Shown here one piece after another: positions 8,908 to 19,005 of a stretch of DNA of 64,000 nucleotides. Numbering within the stretch: position 1 is the stretch's first letter; each line of letters starts with the position of its first letter. A program made the position numbers and the translations under genes. Source of the DNA: Thauera chlorobenzoica (GTDB lineage Bacteria > Pseudomonadota > Gammaproteobacteria > Burkholderiales > Rhodocyclaceae); the NCBI RefSeq assembly GCF_001922305.1, contig NZ_CP018839.1, positions 1,674,001-1,738,000 of the forward strand. The letters are read 5' to 3'. Below the pieces are notes generated by a model. It ran no database searches, was not told the DNA's origin, and saw only the letters and a program-made list of their open reading frames with translations.

Positions 8908-8917
8908 CTCCTAGAGT
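8889..8917 (+). promoter_or_regulatory. Candidate sigma-70 promoter for aldehyde dehydrogenase operon
   Basis: TTGACA (8889-8894), a 17-base spacer and TAGAGT (8912-8917) form a good vegetative promoter reading into the aldehyde dehydrogenase gene. The -35 is the first six bases of the right arm of the palindrome. Confidence 0.55.
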
Positions 8918-9018
8918 TCGGATCACACTTGGCAAGGGCTTCTCGGGGCCCCCTTCCGCTGCCGCAAGGTTCCGCAGGAATGGCTCGAGAAGCTGCAGTT
9001 GTACTTACAGGAGGCGAT

Positions 9019-10482
9019 ATGAGCGAAGATCTGCTGGGTTCCGGAGTCTGGCAGGGCAAGGCCTGGAGCAGCGGCTGGAAGGTGCTGCAGGGCGGCATCC
9101 TCGACGTCGAGGAGCCTGCGACCGGCCAAACGATTGGTCGAGTTTCGCGGGCGAATGCAGCGGATGTGCGTGCCGCCTGTGCGGCCGCGCGCAATGCACA
9201 GAAAGCATGGGTGGCGATGGGCCATGCGGCACGGGCAGCCATCTTCCGCAAGGCCGCCGCCCTGCTCGAAGCCAACCGGGAGGCGTTCGCCGCGTGGATC
9301 GTGCGTGAAACGGGGGGCATCCCGCCCAAGGCGATGTTCGAGATCGACTCGGTGCAGCACCACCTGTTCGAGGCCGCCGCGATGCTGACCCAGCCTCAGG
9401 GTCTGGTGCTGCCCAGTGAGGGCGGCTGCACCAGCATCGCCCGGCGCGTGCCGCATGGCGTGGTCGGGGTGATCTCGCCGTTCAACTTTCCCTTCCTGCT
9501 CTCCAGCCGGGCGGTGGCGCCGGCGCTGGCGGCGGGCAACGCGGTGGTCCTCAAGCCCGATCCGCGCACCCCGGTCAGTGGCGGCGTGCTGCTGGCCGCG
9601 CTGCTCGATGCTGCCGGCTTGCCGGCAGGGGTGTTCCACATGCTCCCGGGCGATGCGGAGGCCGGCGAGGCGCTGGTGAGCGACCCCGCTGTGGCGATGA
9701 TCTCGTTTACCGGCTCTACCGCGGTGGGGCGCCGGGTGGGCGAACTGGCCGGACGCCAGCTGAAGAAAGTGGCCCTCGAACTCGGCGGCAAGAATGTCCT
9801 GATCATTCTCGACGATGCCGACCTCGAGCTGGCGGTGTCCGGCGGGTCGTGGGCGTCCTGGCTGCACCAGGGGCAGATCTGCATGAGCGCGGGGCGCCAC
9901 CTGGTGCACCGCGATCTGGCCCAGGCCTACGCGCAGCGCATGGCGGCGAAGGCGGCGGCGCTCCCCGTGGGCGATCCCCACACCGCGCCGGTCGCGATCG
10001 GCCCGCTGATCACCGGCCGCCAGGCCGAGCGCGTGGACCGCATCGTTCAGGAATCCGTTCGCATGGGGGCGAAGCTGCTCGCCGGCGGCCGCTGCGACGG
10101 GCGCTTCTATCACCCGACCGTGCTTGCCGAAGTGACGCCGCAGATGCCCGCGTTCCGCGAGGAAATCTTCGGTCCGGTGGTCTCGATCACCGCCTTCGGC
10201 AGCGATGCCGAGGCGGTCGCGCTCGCTGCGGATAACGAATACGGCCTGGCGGCAGGCATCTACACCGCCGACGTCGGGCGCGGGATGGCGATCGCGGAGC
10301 AGCTCGAAGTCGGCCTCGTCCATATCAATGATCAGACCGTCAATGACAACGGACTGATGCCGATGGGCGGGCGGGGTGCTTCCGGGAACGGCTCGCGCCA
10401 TGGCGGTCCGGCCAACTGGGATGAATTCACCCAGTGGCAGTGGCTCACCGTGCGCAATACCGCGCCGACCTACCCGCTGTAA
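9019..10482 (+). CDS. NAD(P)-dependent aldehyde dehydrogenase, benzaldehyde dehydrogenase-like
   Basis: This 487-residue aldehyde dehydrogenase oxidises an aldehyde to the acid. Catalytic Cys288 is in GQICMS and general-base Glu254 in LELGGKN; the nucleotide-binding segment FTGSTAVGRRVG and SPFNFPF are present. The C-terminus (WQWLTVRNTAPTYPL) matches the aromatic aldehyde dehydrogenase group of XylC and vanillin dehydrogenase types. The start is fixed by CAGGAGGCGAT before the ATG at 9019. It is first of three rightward genes (then the enolase-family enzyme and the racemase), under the palindromic operator. Its substrate is probably the aldehyde feeding the CoA steps encoded around it. Confidence 0.87.
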   Translation: MSEDLLGSGVWQGKAWSSGWKVLQGGILDVEEPATGQTIGRVSRANAADVRAACAAARNAQKAWVAMGHAARAAIFRKAAALLEANREAFAAWIVRETGGIPPKAMFEIDSVQHHLFEAAAMLTQPQGLVLPSEGGCTSIARRVPHGVVGVISPFNFPFLLSSRAVAPALAAGNAVVLKPDPRTPVSGGVLLAALLDAAGLPAGVFHMLPGDAEAGEALVSDPAVAMISFTGSTAVGRRVGELAGRQLKKVALELGGKNVLIILDDADLELAVSGGSWASWLHQGQICMSAGRHLVHRDLAQAYAQRMAAKAAALPVGDPHTAPVAIGPLITGRQAERVDRIVQESVRMGAKLLAGGRCDGRFYHPTVLAEVTPQMPAFREEIFGPVVSITAFGSDAEAVALAADNEYGLAAGIYTADVGRGMAIAEQLEVGLVHINDQTVNDNGLMPMGGRGASGNGSRHGGPANWDEFTQWQWLTVRNTAPTYPL

Positions 10483-10562
10483 CCGCTCGCTGCGCGCGCC
10501 CTGCAACGCCTCCACGGCTATTCCATAATCATCAAAAGATCTGTGCAAATAGGGGAAAAATC

Positions 10563-11738
10563 ATGACCAAGATCGTCAAAGTCGAATCCATTCCGGTGTC
10601 CACCCCGCTGAAAAAGCCGGTGATCATGCCCAATACGCGGATCACTTCGATCGACAGCGTCGTCCTCAAGATCACCACCGACGACGGCACCGTCGGCTTC
10701 GGCGACTCCGGCGACACCTCTTCCTGGTACCGCGGGGAACTGCAGGAGTCGATCATCGCGATGATCGGCAACGTGATCGCCCCGCGCATCCTGCTCGGCG
10801 AGGATCCGCGCAACATCGAAAAGATCGTCGCCAAGATGGACCTTCTGGTGCGCGACAACAACCAGGCCAAGGCCACCGTCGATTTCGCCCTCCACGACCT
10901 CAAGGGGAAACTGCTCGGGGTGCCGGTCTATGAGCTGCTCGGCGGTCGCACCGTCGACGCCGCCCGCCAGGGCTGGGTGCTGTCGGCGGGCAAGCCGGAA
11001 GACGTGGCGGCCGAGGCCGCGCTGGCGAAGAAGACCGGGTTCGCCTTGTTCAAGATGAAGATCGGCTACGGCACGATGGCCGACGATATCGCCATGGTCC
11101 ATGCGGTGCGCGACACCGTGGGGGCGGACGCCTACCTCACCATCGACGCCAACGGTTTCTGGGACTACGAAAAGGCGCTCCACATCATCCGCCGCCTCGA
11201 TTCCTGCGGCCTCGACCTGATCGAGCAGCCGCTGCCGCACTGGGACATCGAAGGCATGGCGCGCCTGCGCGCCCAGGTCAGGACCCCGATTTACGCCGAC
11301 GAATCGGCGCAGGAGCTGCACCACCTCAAGGAGATCATCGACCGCCGCGCCTGCGACGGTCTTTTCATCAAGCTGCAAAAGGCCGGCGGCCTGGTCAAGT
11401 CGCAGCGCTGGCTGACCCTGGCCCGCCTGTCCGGGTTGCCCGTGCATTGCGGCTGCATGATCGGCTCCGGCCTCGAGCACAGCCCGGCCGCGCACCTGTG
11501 GGTCAGCAACGAATGGGCGACGCGCGGGCTCAACGAGTCGATCGGTCCGCTGATGATCCACGGCACCATGGAAAGCAAGAACATCGAGCGCGGCACCGAC
11601 ATCGCCCTCAACATTCCGAAATTCGAACAAGGCCTGTGCTATCCCAACGAAGGCCCCGGTTTCGGCATCGAGCTCAACGAAGCCTTCCTCGTCAGCAACA
11701 AGACCGTGGGCAAGGAAGGCCGCGTGGTGACGCCGTGA
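10563..11738 (+). CDS. Enolase-superfamily enzyme, muconate-lactonizing (MLE) subgroup
   Basis: This 391-residue protein has the N-terminal capping domain and C-terminal barrel of the mandelate racemase/MLE family. The acid-base lysines are in K164-M-K166 and at Lys270 (IKLQKAGG). Metal ligands are Asp195 (TIDAN), Glu221 (EQPLP) and Asp246 (YADES). The Lys/Lys pair places it in the MLE subgroup (cycloisomerases, OSB synthases, epimerases) rather than with mandelate racemase, which uses His. Such an enzyme abstracts a proton next to a carboxylate; here it could isomerise, epimerise or lactonise the acid before CoA activation. Its stop overlaps the racemase start (TGATG). Actual reaction unknown. 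Confidence 0.8.
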   Translation: MTKIVKVESIPVSTPLKKPVIMPNTRITSIDSVVLKITTDDGTVGFGDSGDTSSWYRGELQESIIAMIGNVIAPRILLGEDPRNIEKIVAKMDLLVRDNNQAKATVDFALHDLKGKLLGVPVYELLGGRTVDAARQGWVLSAGKPEDVAAEAALAKKTGFALFKMKIGYGTMADDIAMVHAVRDTVGADAYLTIDANGFWDYEKALHIIRRLDSCGLDLIEQPLPHWDIEGMARLRAQVRTPIYADESAQELHHLKEIIDRRACDGLFIKLQKAGGLVKSQRWLTLARLSGLPVHCGCMIGSGLEHSPAAHLWVSNEWATRGLNESIGPLMIHGTMESKNIERGTDIALNIPKFEQGLCYPNEGPGFGIELNEAFLVSNKTVGKEGRVVTP

Positions 11739-12910
11739 TGGAGTGCAGCGGCCCCTTGAGCCACCTCGTGGTGGTGGAATTTGCCGGCCTCGGGCCGGCA
11801 CCGTTCGCCGGGATGATGCTGGCCGACATGGGGGCGCGGGTGATCCGCATCGATCGCCCGCCGGCACGCGCGGCCCATTCGGGCGGCATGGCAGGGCTGA
11901 CCGCGCGCCGCAGCGACGTGCTGGCGCGCGGACGCGAGTCGATCGCGCTCGATCTCAAGCGCCCGGAAGCACGCGAGGCGGCACTCAAGCTGATCGAGCG
12001 GGCCGACATCCTGATCGAGGGCTTTCGCCCCGGTGTCATGGAGTCGTTGGGTCTCGGTCCCGAGGTCTGCCTCGCGCGCAGGCCGTCCCTCGTCTACGGG
12101 CGGGTCACCGGCTGGGGGCAAAGCGGCCCGCTGGCCCGCAGCGCCGGGCACGACATCAACTACTCGGCGCTCGCCGGCACGCTCCATTCGAGCGCCCGCC
12201 GCGACCAGCCGCCGACGCCGACGCCGGGTTTCATCGGCGATTTCGGCGGCGGCGGAATGTTGCTGGCGTTCGGGGTGCTGGCGGCGCTGATCCAGGCCCG
12301 CGAGAGCGGGCAGGGCCAGGTCGTGGATGCGGCGATCTGCGACGGCGCGGCGCTGCTTGCCGCACTGATCTACGGCTGGCGTTCGGCAGGCCTGTGGAAT
12401 ACGCAGGCCGGAACCAACAATGGCGACGGCGGCGCCCATTTCTACGACGTGTATGCCTGTGCTGATGGCAAGTACGTTTCGGTGGGGGCGATGGAGCCCC
12501 AGTTCTATGCGCTGCTACGCGAAAAATGCGGCCTGGGCGAAGCCGAGTTCGACGCCCAGTGGGACGCTTCGAAATGGCCGGAACTCAAAGTCCGGGTCGC
12601 CGAGGTGTTCCGCCGCAAAACCCGCGCCCAGTGGTGCGAACTGCTCGAAGGTACGGACGCGTGCTTTGCGCCGGTGCTCGATCTCGACGAGGCGCCCCGG
12701 CACCCGCACAACCTGGCGCGCGGCACCTTTGCCCAGGTCGACGGCATCACCCAGCCGGCGCCGGCACCGCGCTTCAGCCGCACGCCACCGGCCCGATGCC
12801 GGCCGGTGCGCGAAGCCGGTGCCGATACCCGGGCCCTGCTGGCCGAACTCGGCTACGACGATGCCGCCATCGGGGCGATGCTGGCGGGCCCCGCCGCGGG
12901 GAGGGGGTGA
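11738..12910 (+). CDS. Alpha-methylacyl-CoA racemase-like family III CoA-transferase fold protein
   Basis: This 390-residue protein belongs to the CoA-transferase III fold but carries racemase residues: His138 in AGHDINY and Asp168 in GDFGGGG. They are 30 residues apart, as in the mycobacterial alpha-methylacyl-CoA racemase (His126/Asp156). It is therefore predicted to epimerise a 2-methyl-branched acyl-CoA rather than transfer CoA. The ATG overlaps the upstream stop by one base, so it is translationally coupled to the MLE-type gene. It implies that the cluster handles an alpha-branched carboxylic acid whose CoA ester must be converted to one stereoisomer before dehydrogenation. Confidence 0.78.
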   Translation: MECSGPLSHLVVVEFAGLGPAPFAGMMLADMGARVIRIDRPPARAAHSGGMAGLTARRSDVLARGRESIALDLKRPEAREAALKLIERADILIEGFRPGVMESLGLGPEVCLARRPSLVYGRVTGWGQSGPLARSAGHDINYSALAGTLHSSARRDQPPTPTPGFIGDFGGGGMLLAFGVLAALIQARESGQGQVVDAAICDGAALLAALIYGWRSAGLWNTQAGTNNGDGGAHFYDVYACADGKYVSVGAMEPQFYALLREKCGLGEAEFDAQWDASKWPELKVRVAEVFRRKTRAQWCELLEGTDACFAPVLDLDEAPRHPHNLARGTFAQVDGITQPAPAPRFSRTPPARCRPVREAGADTRALLAELGYDDAAIGAMLAGPAAGRG

Positions 12911-12918
12911 GCGGGTGA

Positions 12919-13629
12919 CTAGGTCGTGCGCGAGGCCGCGATGCCCGAGACGACCATGTCGAGAAAGGCGTCGACGACCTGCTCGAGGGTCAGCGAACCC
13001 GCGCTGTCGAACCAGCGCGGAACCCAGTTCAGCGCGCCGAACAGCATCGCCGAGACCAGCCCCGGGTTGCAGGGCTTGATCGACCCATCCGCAATGCCCT
13101 CCACCACCAGGGCGCGGACGGTCGAATCGAGGCGCCGCTGGAACTTGCGGACCTCGCCGCCGGGCACCATGTCGAGCGGGCGTGAGCCGACGAGGACGAG
13201 GCAGCGGCCGAAGTCGCTGTTTTGCGCCGAGGCCAGGCTGCGGGCGAACAGGCGCAGGCGCGCGAGGGCGGGGACGGCGCGGTCCTCCATGCTTTCCATC
13301 ACCGTATCCAGGTCGGCGAACGATTTCAGCAGGCATTCGTAGAGAATGCTCTCCTTGCTGTCGACGTAGTGATAGAGGGTCGCCTTATGCATGCCCAGGG
13401 CGTCGGCGATCATGTCCAGCGATGTGGCTTCGTAGCCGTTGGCGGCGAACAGCTGGGCCGCGGTGCGCAGGATCGCGGTCCGCTTGTCCTCGTGGCGCGC
13501 TTCGGTGAGCCTGCCCCGGCGGCGTTTCTTGATCGGGGCGGAGAGGGCGGCAGGGGCGTCTGCCGCCTCTGCCACGGGACGGTCCGTTGCCGCGAGGGCG
13601 CCGGGAGGGTTCGATTTCAGGGATGGCAT
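12919..13629 (-). CDS. TetR-family transcriptional regulator
   Basis: This 236-residue protein has a long disordered N-terminus rich in Ala and Pro, a basic KKRRRGRL stretch, and a classic TetR helix-turn-helix (ILRTAAQLFAANGYEATS, then IADALGMHKATLYHYVDSKE). The C-terminal ligand domain is of the larger TetR_C type, often found in regulators of acyl-CoA and aromatic catabolism. It is seven bases downstream of, and co-directional with, the CoA-transferase. Convergent to the racemase gene with only eight bases between. It is the only local candidate to bind the two CAACC-N4-GGTTG palindromes; effector probably an acyl-CoA (inference). Confidence 0.88.
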   Translation of the reverse strand: MPSLKSNPPGALAATDRPVAEAADAPAALSAPIKKRRRGRLTEARHEDKRTAILRTAAQLFAANGYEATSLDMIADALGMHKATLYHYVDSKESILYECLLKSFADLDTVMESMEDRAVPALARLRLFARSLASAQNSDFGRCLVLVGSRPLDMVPGGEVRKFQRRLDSTVRALVVEGIADGSIKPCNPGLVSAMLFGALNWVPRWFDSAGSLTLEQVVDAFLDMVVSGIAASRTT

Positions 13630-13636
13630 GGCAGGT

Positions 13637-14866
13637 TCATCGTGCGAATAGGGTGCCGGCACTGAGCAGGGCCTCGATTCTATCCGCTCCGATTTCGTAC
13701 TCCTGGAGAATTTCACGGGTATGTTCGCCGAGCAAGGGGGCGCGCTGGCGCACTGCGCCGGGGGTCGTGGAGAGCTTCACCGGAATGCCGGGGACGGCAA
13801 CGGGGCTGCTGCTGCCGGGCTGTTCCACTTCCGGCAGCATCTGGCGCACGGCGAAGTGCGGATCGCGGAAAATCTCTTCTGCGTTGTAGATCGGGCTGAA
13901 CGGGACGCGGCCGCCGAGCAGGTCGAGCAGCTCGGCCTTGGTCCGGGTATGGGCAAAGGTTTCGACGATTTCGTGCAGGACCGCCCGGTTTTCCCAACGG
14001 CTGCGTTCACTGCTGAATCGCGGATCGGTCACCCACTCCGGCCTGCCCATCAGCCGGCACAATTCGGCCCATTGCGGATCGTGGGGGGCGGCGATCGCGA
14101 CGATGCCGTCCTTGGCCCTGACGGTGCCGAACAAGGCCACCCCGGGGATGCCGTTGCCGACGGGCTCCGGCGAGACGCCGCGATAGCTGTACTGCGAGAC
14201 AACCAGTTCGGACATCGCCAGAATGCAGTCGGTCATCGCGACATCGACATACTGGCCCTGTCCGGTGCTGCGCGCGTGCCACAGCGCAGCCATGGTGCCG
14301 AAGGCGGCGAACAGGCCCGGCACGGTGTCGCCGAGGCCGCCGCCGACCTTGCACGGATGGTCGGCGTCTTCTCCGGTAATCCCCATCCAGCCCCCCATCG
14401 CCTGGGCGACGATGTCGAACGCGGGCCACTGCATGTAGGGGCTTTGCCCGCCGACCTTGTCGCCGAAGCCGCGCACGGAGGTGTAGACCAGGCTCGGGCG
14501 GATGGCCTTGAGCGTTTCGTAGCCCAGGTTCAGCTTGTCTAGCACGCCGGCACGGAAATTTTCGATCAGGGCATCGGCGCCCTTGACCAACTCCCTGACC
14601 AGAGCCTGGCCCTCCGGGTGCTTAAGATCGACCGCGATCGAGCGTTTGTTGCGGTTGCAGGACTGGAACAGGCCGCCAAAATCGCGCTGCGCGTCATCGT
14701 CGCGGAACGGCCCCATGCGGCGGAAGAAATCCCCCTCGATCGGTTCGATCTTGATCACGTCGGCGCCATGGTCGGCGAGGATCTGGGAGCAAAACGGGCC
14801 TGCCAGCGCATGCGTCAGGTCCAGAATACGGAGCCCGGCGAGTGAACCCGTCGCGGTGAGTGGCAT
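13637..14866 (-). CDS. Class III CoA-transferase (formyl-CoA transferase family)
   Basis: This 409-residue family III CoA-transferase activates an acid by taking CoA from a donor such as succinyl-CoA. Asp151 in PAFDIVAQAMGG matches the catalytic aspartate of formyl-CoA transferase (AYDxVVQA). Other family features are LAGPFCSQILADHGADVIKIE and GDTVPGL. Unlike the racemase paralog at 11738, it lacks the GHD racemase motif, so true transfer is expected. AAGGAGAG precedes the ATG, and this ribosome site merges with the end of a 48-bp palindrome, so operator and leader overlap. It is co-transcribed with the TetR gene. Confidence 0.83.
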   Translation of the reverse strand: MPLTATGSLAGLRILDLTHALAGPFCSQILADHGADVIKIEPIEGDFFRRMGPFRDDDAQRDFGGLFQSCNRNKRSIAVDLKHPEGQALVRELVKGADALIENFRAGVLDKLNLGYETLKAIRPSLVYTSVRGFGDKVGGQSPYMQWPAFDIVAQAMGGWMGITGEDADHPCKVGGGLGDTVPGLFAAFGTMAALWHARSTGQGQYVDVAMTDCILAMSELVVSQYSYRGVSPEPVGNGIPGVALFGTVRAKDGIVAIAAPHDPQWAELCRLMGRPEWVTDPRFSSERSRWENRAVLHEIVETFAHTRTKAELLDLLGGRVPFSPIYNAEEIFRDPHFAVRQMLPEVEQPGSSSPVAVPGIPVKLSTTPGAVRQRAPLLGEHTREILQEYEIGADRIEALLSAGTLFAR

Positions 14867-14873
14867 GATCTCT

Positions 14874-14921
14874 CCTTGTTCATAATATCAACCGTATGGT
14901 TGGTTGATATTATGAACAAGG
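14874..14921. promoter_or_regulatory. 48-bp palindromic operator at the CoA-transferase leader
   Basis: Perfect 20-base arms (14874-14893 and 14902-14921) flank an 8-base spacer. The core CAACC-GTAT-GGTTG (14889-14902) matches the core of the palindrome at 8858-8907. CATAAT, a -10-like hexamer, occurs symmetrically in both arms. On the minus strand the structure ends in the Shine-Dalgarno of the CoA-transferase gene, so it could act as an operator and, in RNA, as a hairpin next to the ribosome site. Confidence 0.62.
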
Positions 14922-15152
14922 GACACGTCCAGTGCAAACCGTCGTCGAGCTGCGCCCCGGCCTGGCCCGCCAGCCCGAGCGCAAGGGGCGGGGGTCAGCG
15001 CCTGATCCCCCGATCGCCGCGGCGGTGCGTCCGCGCTGCACGGCCGGCGCTGATGGCGCGCGCTCGCGATCCCTTCCGGCCGCGTTCATAATGGCGGACC
15101 CTGTACCCGGCGCTGCCGCTTGTCGCGGTTGCGCCCCATGGAGAGCGAAGTG

Positions 15153-15344
15153 ATGGAAATCCCTTCTCCCTGTATCGACGTCTGCCGCCTGAGTCCGGAG
15201 ACCGGCTGGTGCCAGGGCTGTCTGCGCACGGTCGAGGAGATCCGGGCCTGGCCGCGGGCGGACAATGGGGTGCGGCAGGCGATCCTCGAGCGTACCGTGG
15301 CGCGCCGTGCTGCTGCTGGCGGGCCGGCGGGAGCGCGGGCATGA
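15153..15344 (+). CDS. DUF1289-type small Cys protein
   Basis: A 63-residue protein with the DUF1289 pattern SPCIDVCRLSPETGWCQGC. Its four cysteines (7, 11, 20, 23) could bind a metal. The ATG at 15153 has GGAGAG seven bases upstream; an in-frame ATG at 15138 is the alternative. The function of the family is unknown to me. Its stop overlaps the next start (ATGA), and the following gene encodes a second protein with the same cysteine spacing. Confidence 0.75.
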   Translation: MEIPSPCIDVCRLSPETGWCQGCLRTVEEIRAWPRADNGVRQAILERTVARRAAAGGPAGARA

Positions 15345-15535
15345 GCGGCGATGCGCTGTGCGTCGGGGTGTGCATGATCGACTGGGACACCGGAGTGTGC
15401 CTGGGCTGCGGGCGCACCGCGGAGGAAATCGAGGGCGTGCCGGTGGCGCCGTCGGCCGGGTCCACGGCGCCAGCCGGCGGGCCGGCACCGCTGCCGGCCA
15501 ACGTTGCGGCGCGGGTCGGGGAGGGCAGCGATTGA
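15341..15535 (+). CDS. Second DUF1289-like small Cys protein
   Basis: A 64-residue protein starting four bases inside the previous gene. Cys7, Cys11, Cys20 and Cys23 (CVGVCMIDWDTGVCLGC) are spaced exactly as in its neighbour, followed by RTAEEIEG; the tail is Ala/Pro/Gly-rich. It looks like a tandem duplicate that has lost the C-terminal helix region. Its TGA overlaps the TTG start of the MBL-fold gene, so the three genes are translationally coupled. Confidence 0.6.
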   Translation: MSGDALCVGVCMIDWDTGVCLGCGRTAEEIEGVPVAPSAGSTAPAGGPAPLPANVAARVGEGSD

Positions 15536-16445
15536 GTACCCATCCGCGACTGCCGCCCACCGTGCAGGTGCTCGAACGCGGCTGGCTGTCGGCCAACAAT
15601 GTGCTGCTGGTCGATGGCGACGCGGCCACCCTGATCGATTCCGGCTACCTCAGCCACGCCGAACAGACCCTGGCCCTGCTGCGCAGCGCGCTCGGCGGAC
15701 GCCGCCTGCAGCACCTGCTCAACACCCACTCCCATCCCGACCACATCGGCGGCCATGCCAGCGTGCAGCGCGCCTTCGGCTGCGCGGTGGTGGTGCCCGA
15801 GGGGATGGCGCGCGCGGTGGCGGAGTGGGACGAGCACGCCCTGCTGATCAGCGCCGCGGCACAGGCCGGCGAGCGCTTCGGCCACGACGCCACGCTCGCG
15901 GCGGGCGCCCGTTTCGTCGCTGGCGAGCTCGAATGGCAGGCCCTGGCCGCGCCCGGGCACGACATGGACGCGCTCGTGTTCTACAACCGCGAGCGCCGCC
16001 TGCTGATCTCGGGCGACGCGCTGTGGCGCGACGGCTTCGGCATCCTGTTCGCCGACGTGCTCGGCCACGGTGACGGCCTGGGCGAGACCCGGCGCACCCT
16101 GGAGGCGCTCGGCCGGCTCGCCGTCGACACCGTCATCCCTGGCCACGGCGCACCTTTCGCCGACTTCGACGAGGCCCTCGAGCGCGCCTTTGCCCGCCTC
16201 GCCGCGTTCGAGGCCGACGGTGCGCGCATCGCCCGCAACGCCATCCGCGGCTGCATCACCTTCATGCTCCTCGATGTGCGCCGCATCGGGCTGGCGGCAC
16301 TGACCCGCCACCTGGTGGACACCCCGCTGTACCGCGAAGCCAATGCGCGCTTCCTCGACATGGACCCCGATGCGCTCACCGGCTGGCTGATCGCCGAACT
16401 GGAGCGCGCCGGGGTGGCGCGCCGCCAGGGTGACGCCCTGGTCGC

Positions 16446-16452
<7 letters not shown>
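15532..16452 (+). CDS. MBL-fold metallo-hydrolase
   Basis: This 306-residue beta-lactamase-fold hydrolase has the metal motif H66-x-H68-x-D70-H71 in NTHSHPDHIGGH, then PGHDMDALVFY, SGDALW and VIPGHG further on, the usual metal-ligand positions. The start is a TTG at 15532 overlapping the previous stop (TTGA), with GGGGAGGG upstream; frames opening earlier overlap both DUF1289 genes. Members of this family hydrolyse thioesters, phosphodiesters or lactones; the C-terminal part resembles the winged-helix extension of LACTB2-like hydrolases. Coupled to the ABC exporter downstream (7-base overlap). Confidence 0.83.
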
Positions 16453-18143
<1,691 letters not shown>

Positions 18144-18156
18144 ACCGGTGGAAGCG

Positions 18157-18915
18157 ATGCGAAGCGAGCCGCTGCCGCCGCGGCCTGAGGATGAGGGAAA
18201 CGCCGCCGCGGGCGGTGGCGACGCGGTGCGCGTCGGCCTCGTCGACAGCGGCCATGCTCCGGCGCTGGCGGCGCGGGTGGTGAGCGCGGCGGCGTTCGTC
18301 ATCGGCGAGGACGGCGTTCGCTGCGAGGCCGCCGGCCCCGACCGCCTCGGCCACGGCAGCCGCCTGGCGGAAATCATCGCCGCGTGCGCGCCGCGCGCGC
18401 AGCTGTGCGTCGCCCAGGTGTTCCATGCGCGGCTGGCGACCACCGCCGCCCAGGTCGCGGCGGCGATCGACTGGCTGGTGGCGCAGCGGGTGGCGCTGAT
18501 CAATCTCAGCCTCGGCCTGCGGGCGCCGCGGCCGGTGCTCGCCGAAGCCTGTGCGCGTGCGCGCGCGGCCGGCGTGCTGCTGTGCGCGGCCGCCCCGGCG
18601 CGCGGCGAGCCGGTGTACCCGGCGGCCTTTCCCGGCGTGCTGCGGATGACCGGCGATGCGCGCTGCGCGCGGATGGAGATTTCCGCCCTCGGCACCCGCT
18701 ACGCCGACTTCGGCGCCCACGTCCGTCCTCTCGACGGCAGCCTCGCCGGCGGCGGCGCCAGCGTCGGCTGCGCCCACCTCAGCGGGCACATCGCCCGCTA
18801 CCTCGACGACTGCCGCGCCGCCGGACGGACGGCGGACGAAGAGGACGTGCGGCGGTGGCTGTGCGCTCAGGCCCGTTATCACGGGCCCGAGCGGCGCAGC
18901 AGCCAGGAGACGTGA
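18157..18915 (+). CDS. Small subtilisin-like (S8) serine protease, QhpE-like candidate
   Basis: This 252-residue protein has the subtilase triad: Asp30 in GLVDSG, His66 in GHGSRLAEII and Ser202 in GGASVGCAHLSG. It has no signal peptide, so it should act in the cytoplasm, fitting a peptide-maturation role. The oxyanion segment, usually AAGN, reads LLCAAAPARG, so the usual Asn is missing. Starts 13 bases after the exporter gene, either at ATG 18157 or at GTG 18148. QhpE is a small cytoplasmic subtilisin-like protease of similar size; the assignment is inference. Confidence 0.7.
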   Translation: MRSEPLPPRPEDEGNAAAGGGDAVRVGLVDSGHAPALAARVVSAAAFVIGEDGVRCEAAGPDRLGHGSRLAEIIAACAPRAQLCVAQVFHARLATTAAQVAAAIDWLVAQRVALINLSLGLRAPRPVLAEACARARAAGVLLCAAAPARGEPVYPAAFPGVLRMTGDARCARMEISALGTRYADFGAHVRPLDGSLAGGGASVGCAHLSGHIARYLDDCRAAGRTADEEDVRRWLCAQARYHGPERRSSQET

Positions 18916-18960
18916 TGCGCTCGAGTTGATGGAGCGGGCCCGGCTTCATCCGGTCGATTC

Positions 18961-18993
18961 ATGCGTGCCGGAAGGGACTGGCGCGGCACGCAT
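18961..18993. terminator. Hairpin between two convergent operons
   Basis: ATGCGTGCCG (18961-18970) and CGGCACGCAT (18984-18993) are perfect 10-base arms with a 13-base loop, between the ends of the protease gene and the alkylphenol operon. No clear T-tract follows on either strand, so a role in bidirectional termination is plausible but not proven. Confidence 0.5.
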
Positions 18994-19005
18994 TTCGTGC
19001 AAGCG

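Noticed and set aside
11738..12910. Reading this gene as an ordinary CoA-transferase
   Set aside because: The His138/Asp168 pair spaced as in alpha-methylacyl-CoA racemase, and the GHDINY motif, argue for racemase function.
14876..15153. Rightward open frames starting in the second palindrome
   Set aside because: Arg/Ala/Pro-rich, no ribosome site, no family resemblance; they end near the true DUF1289 start.
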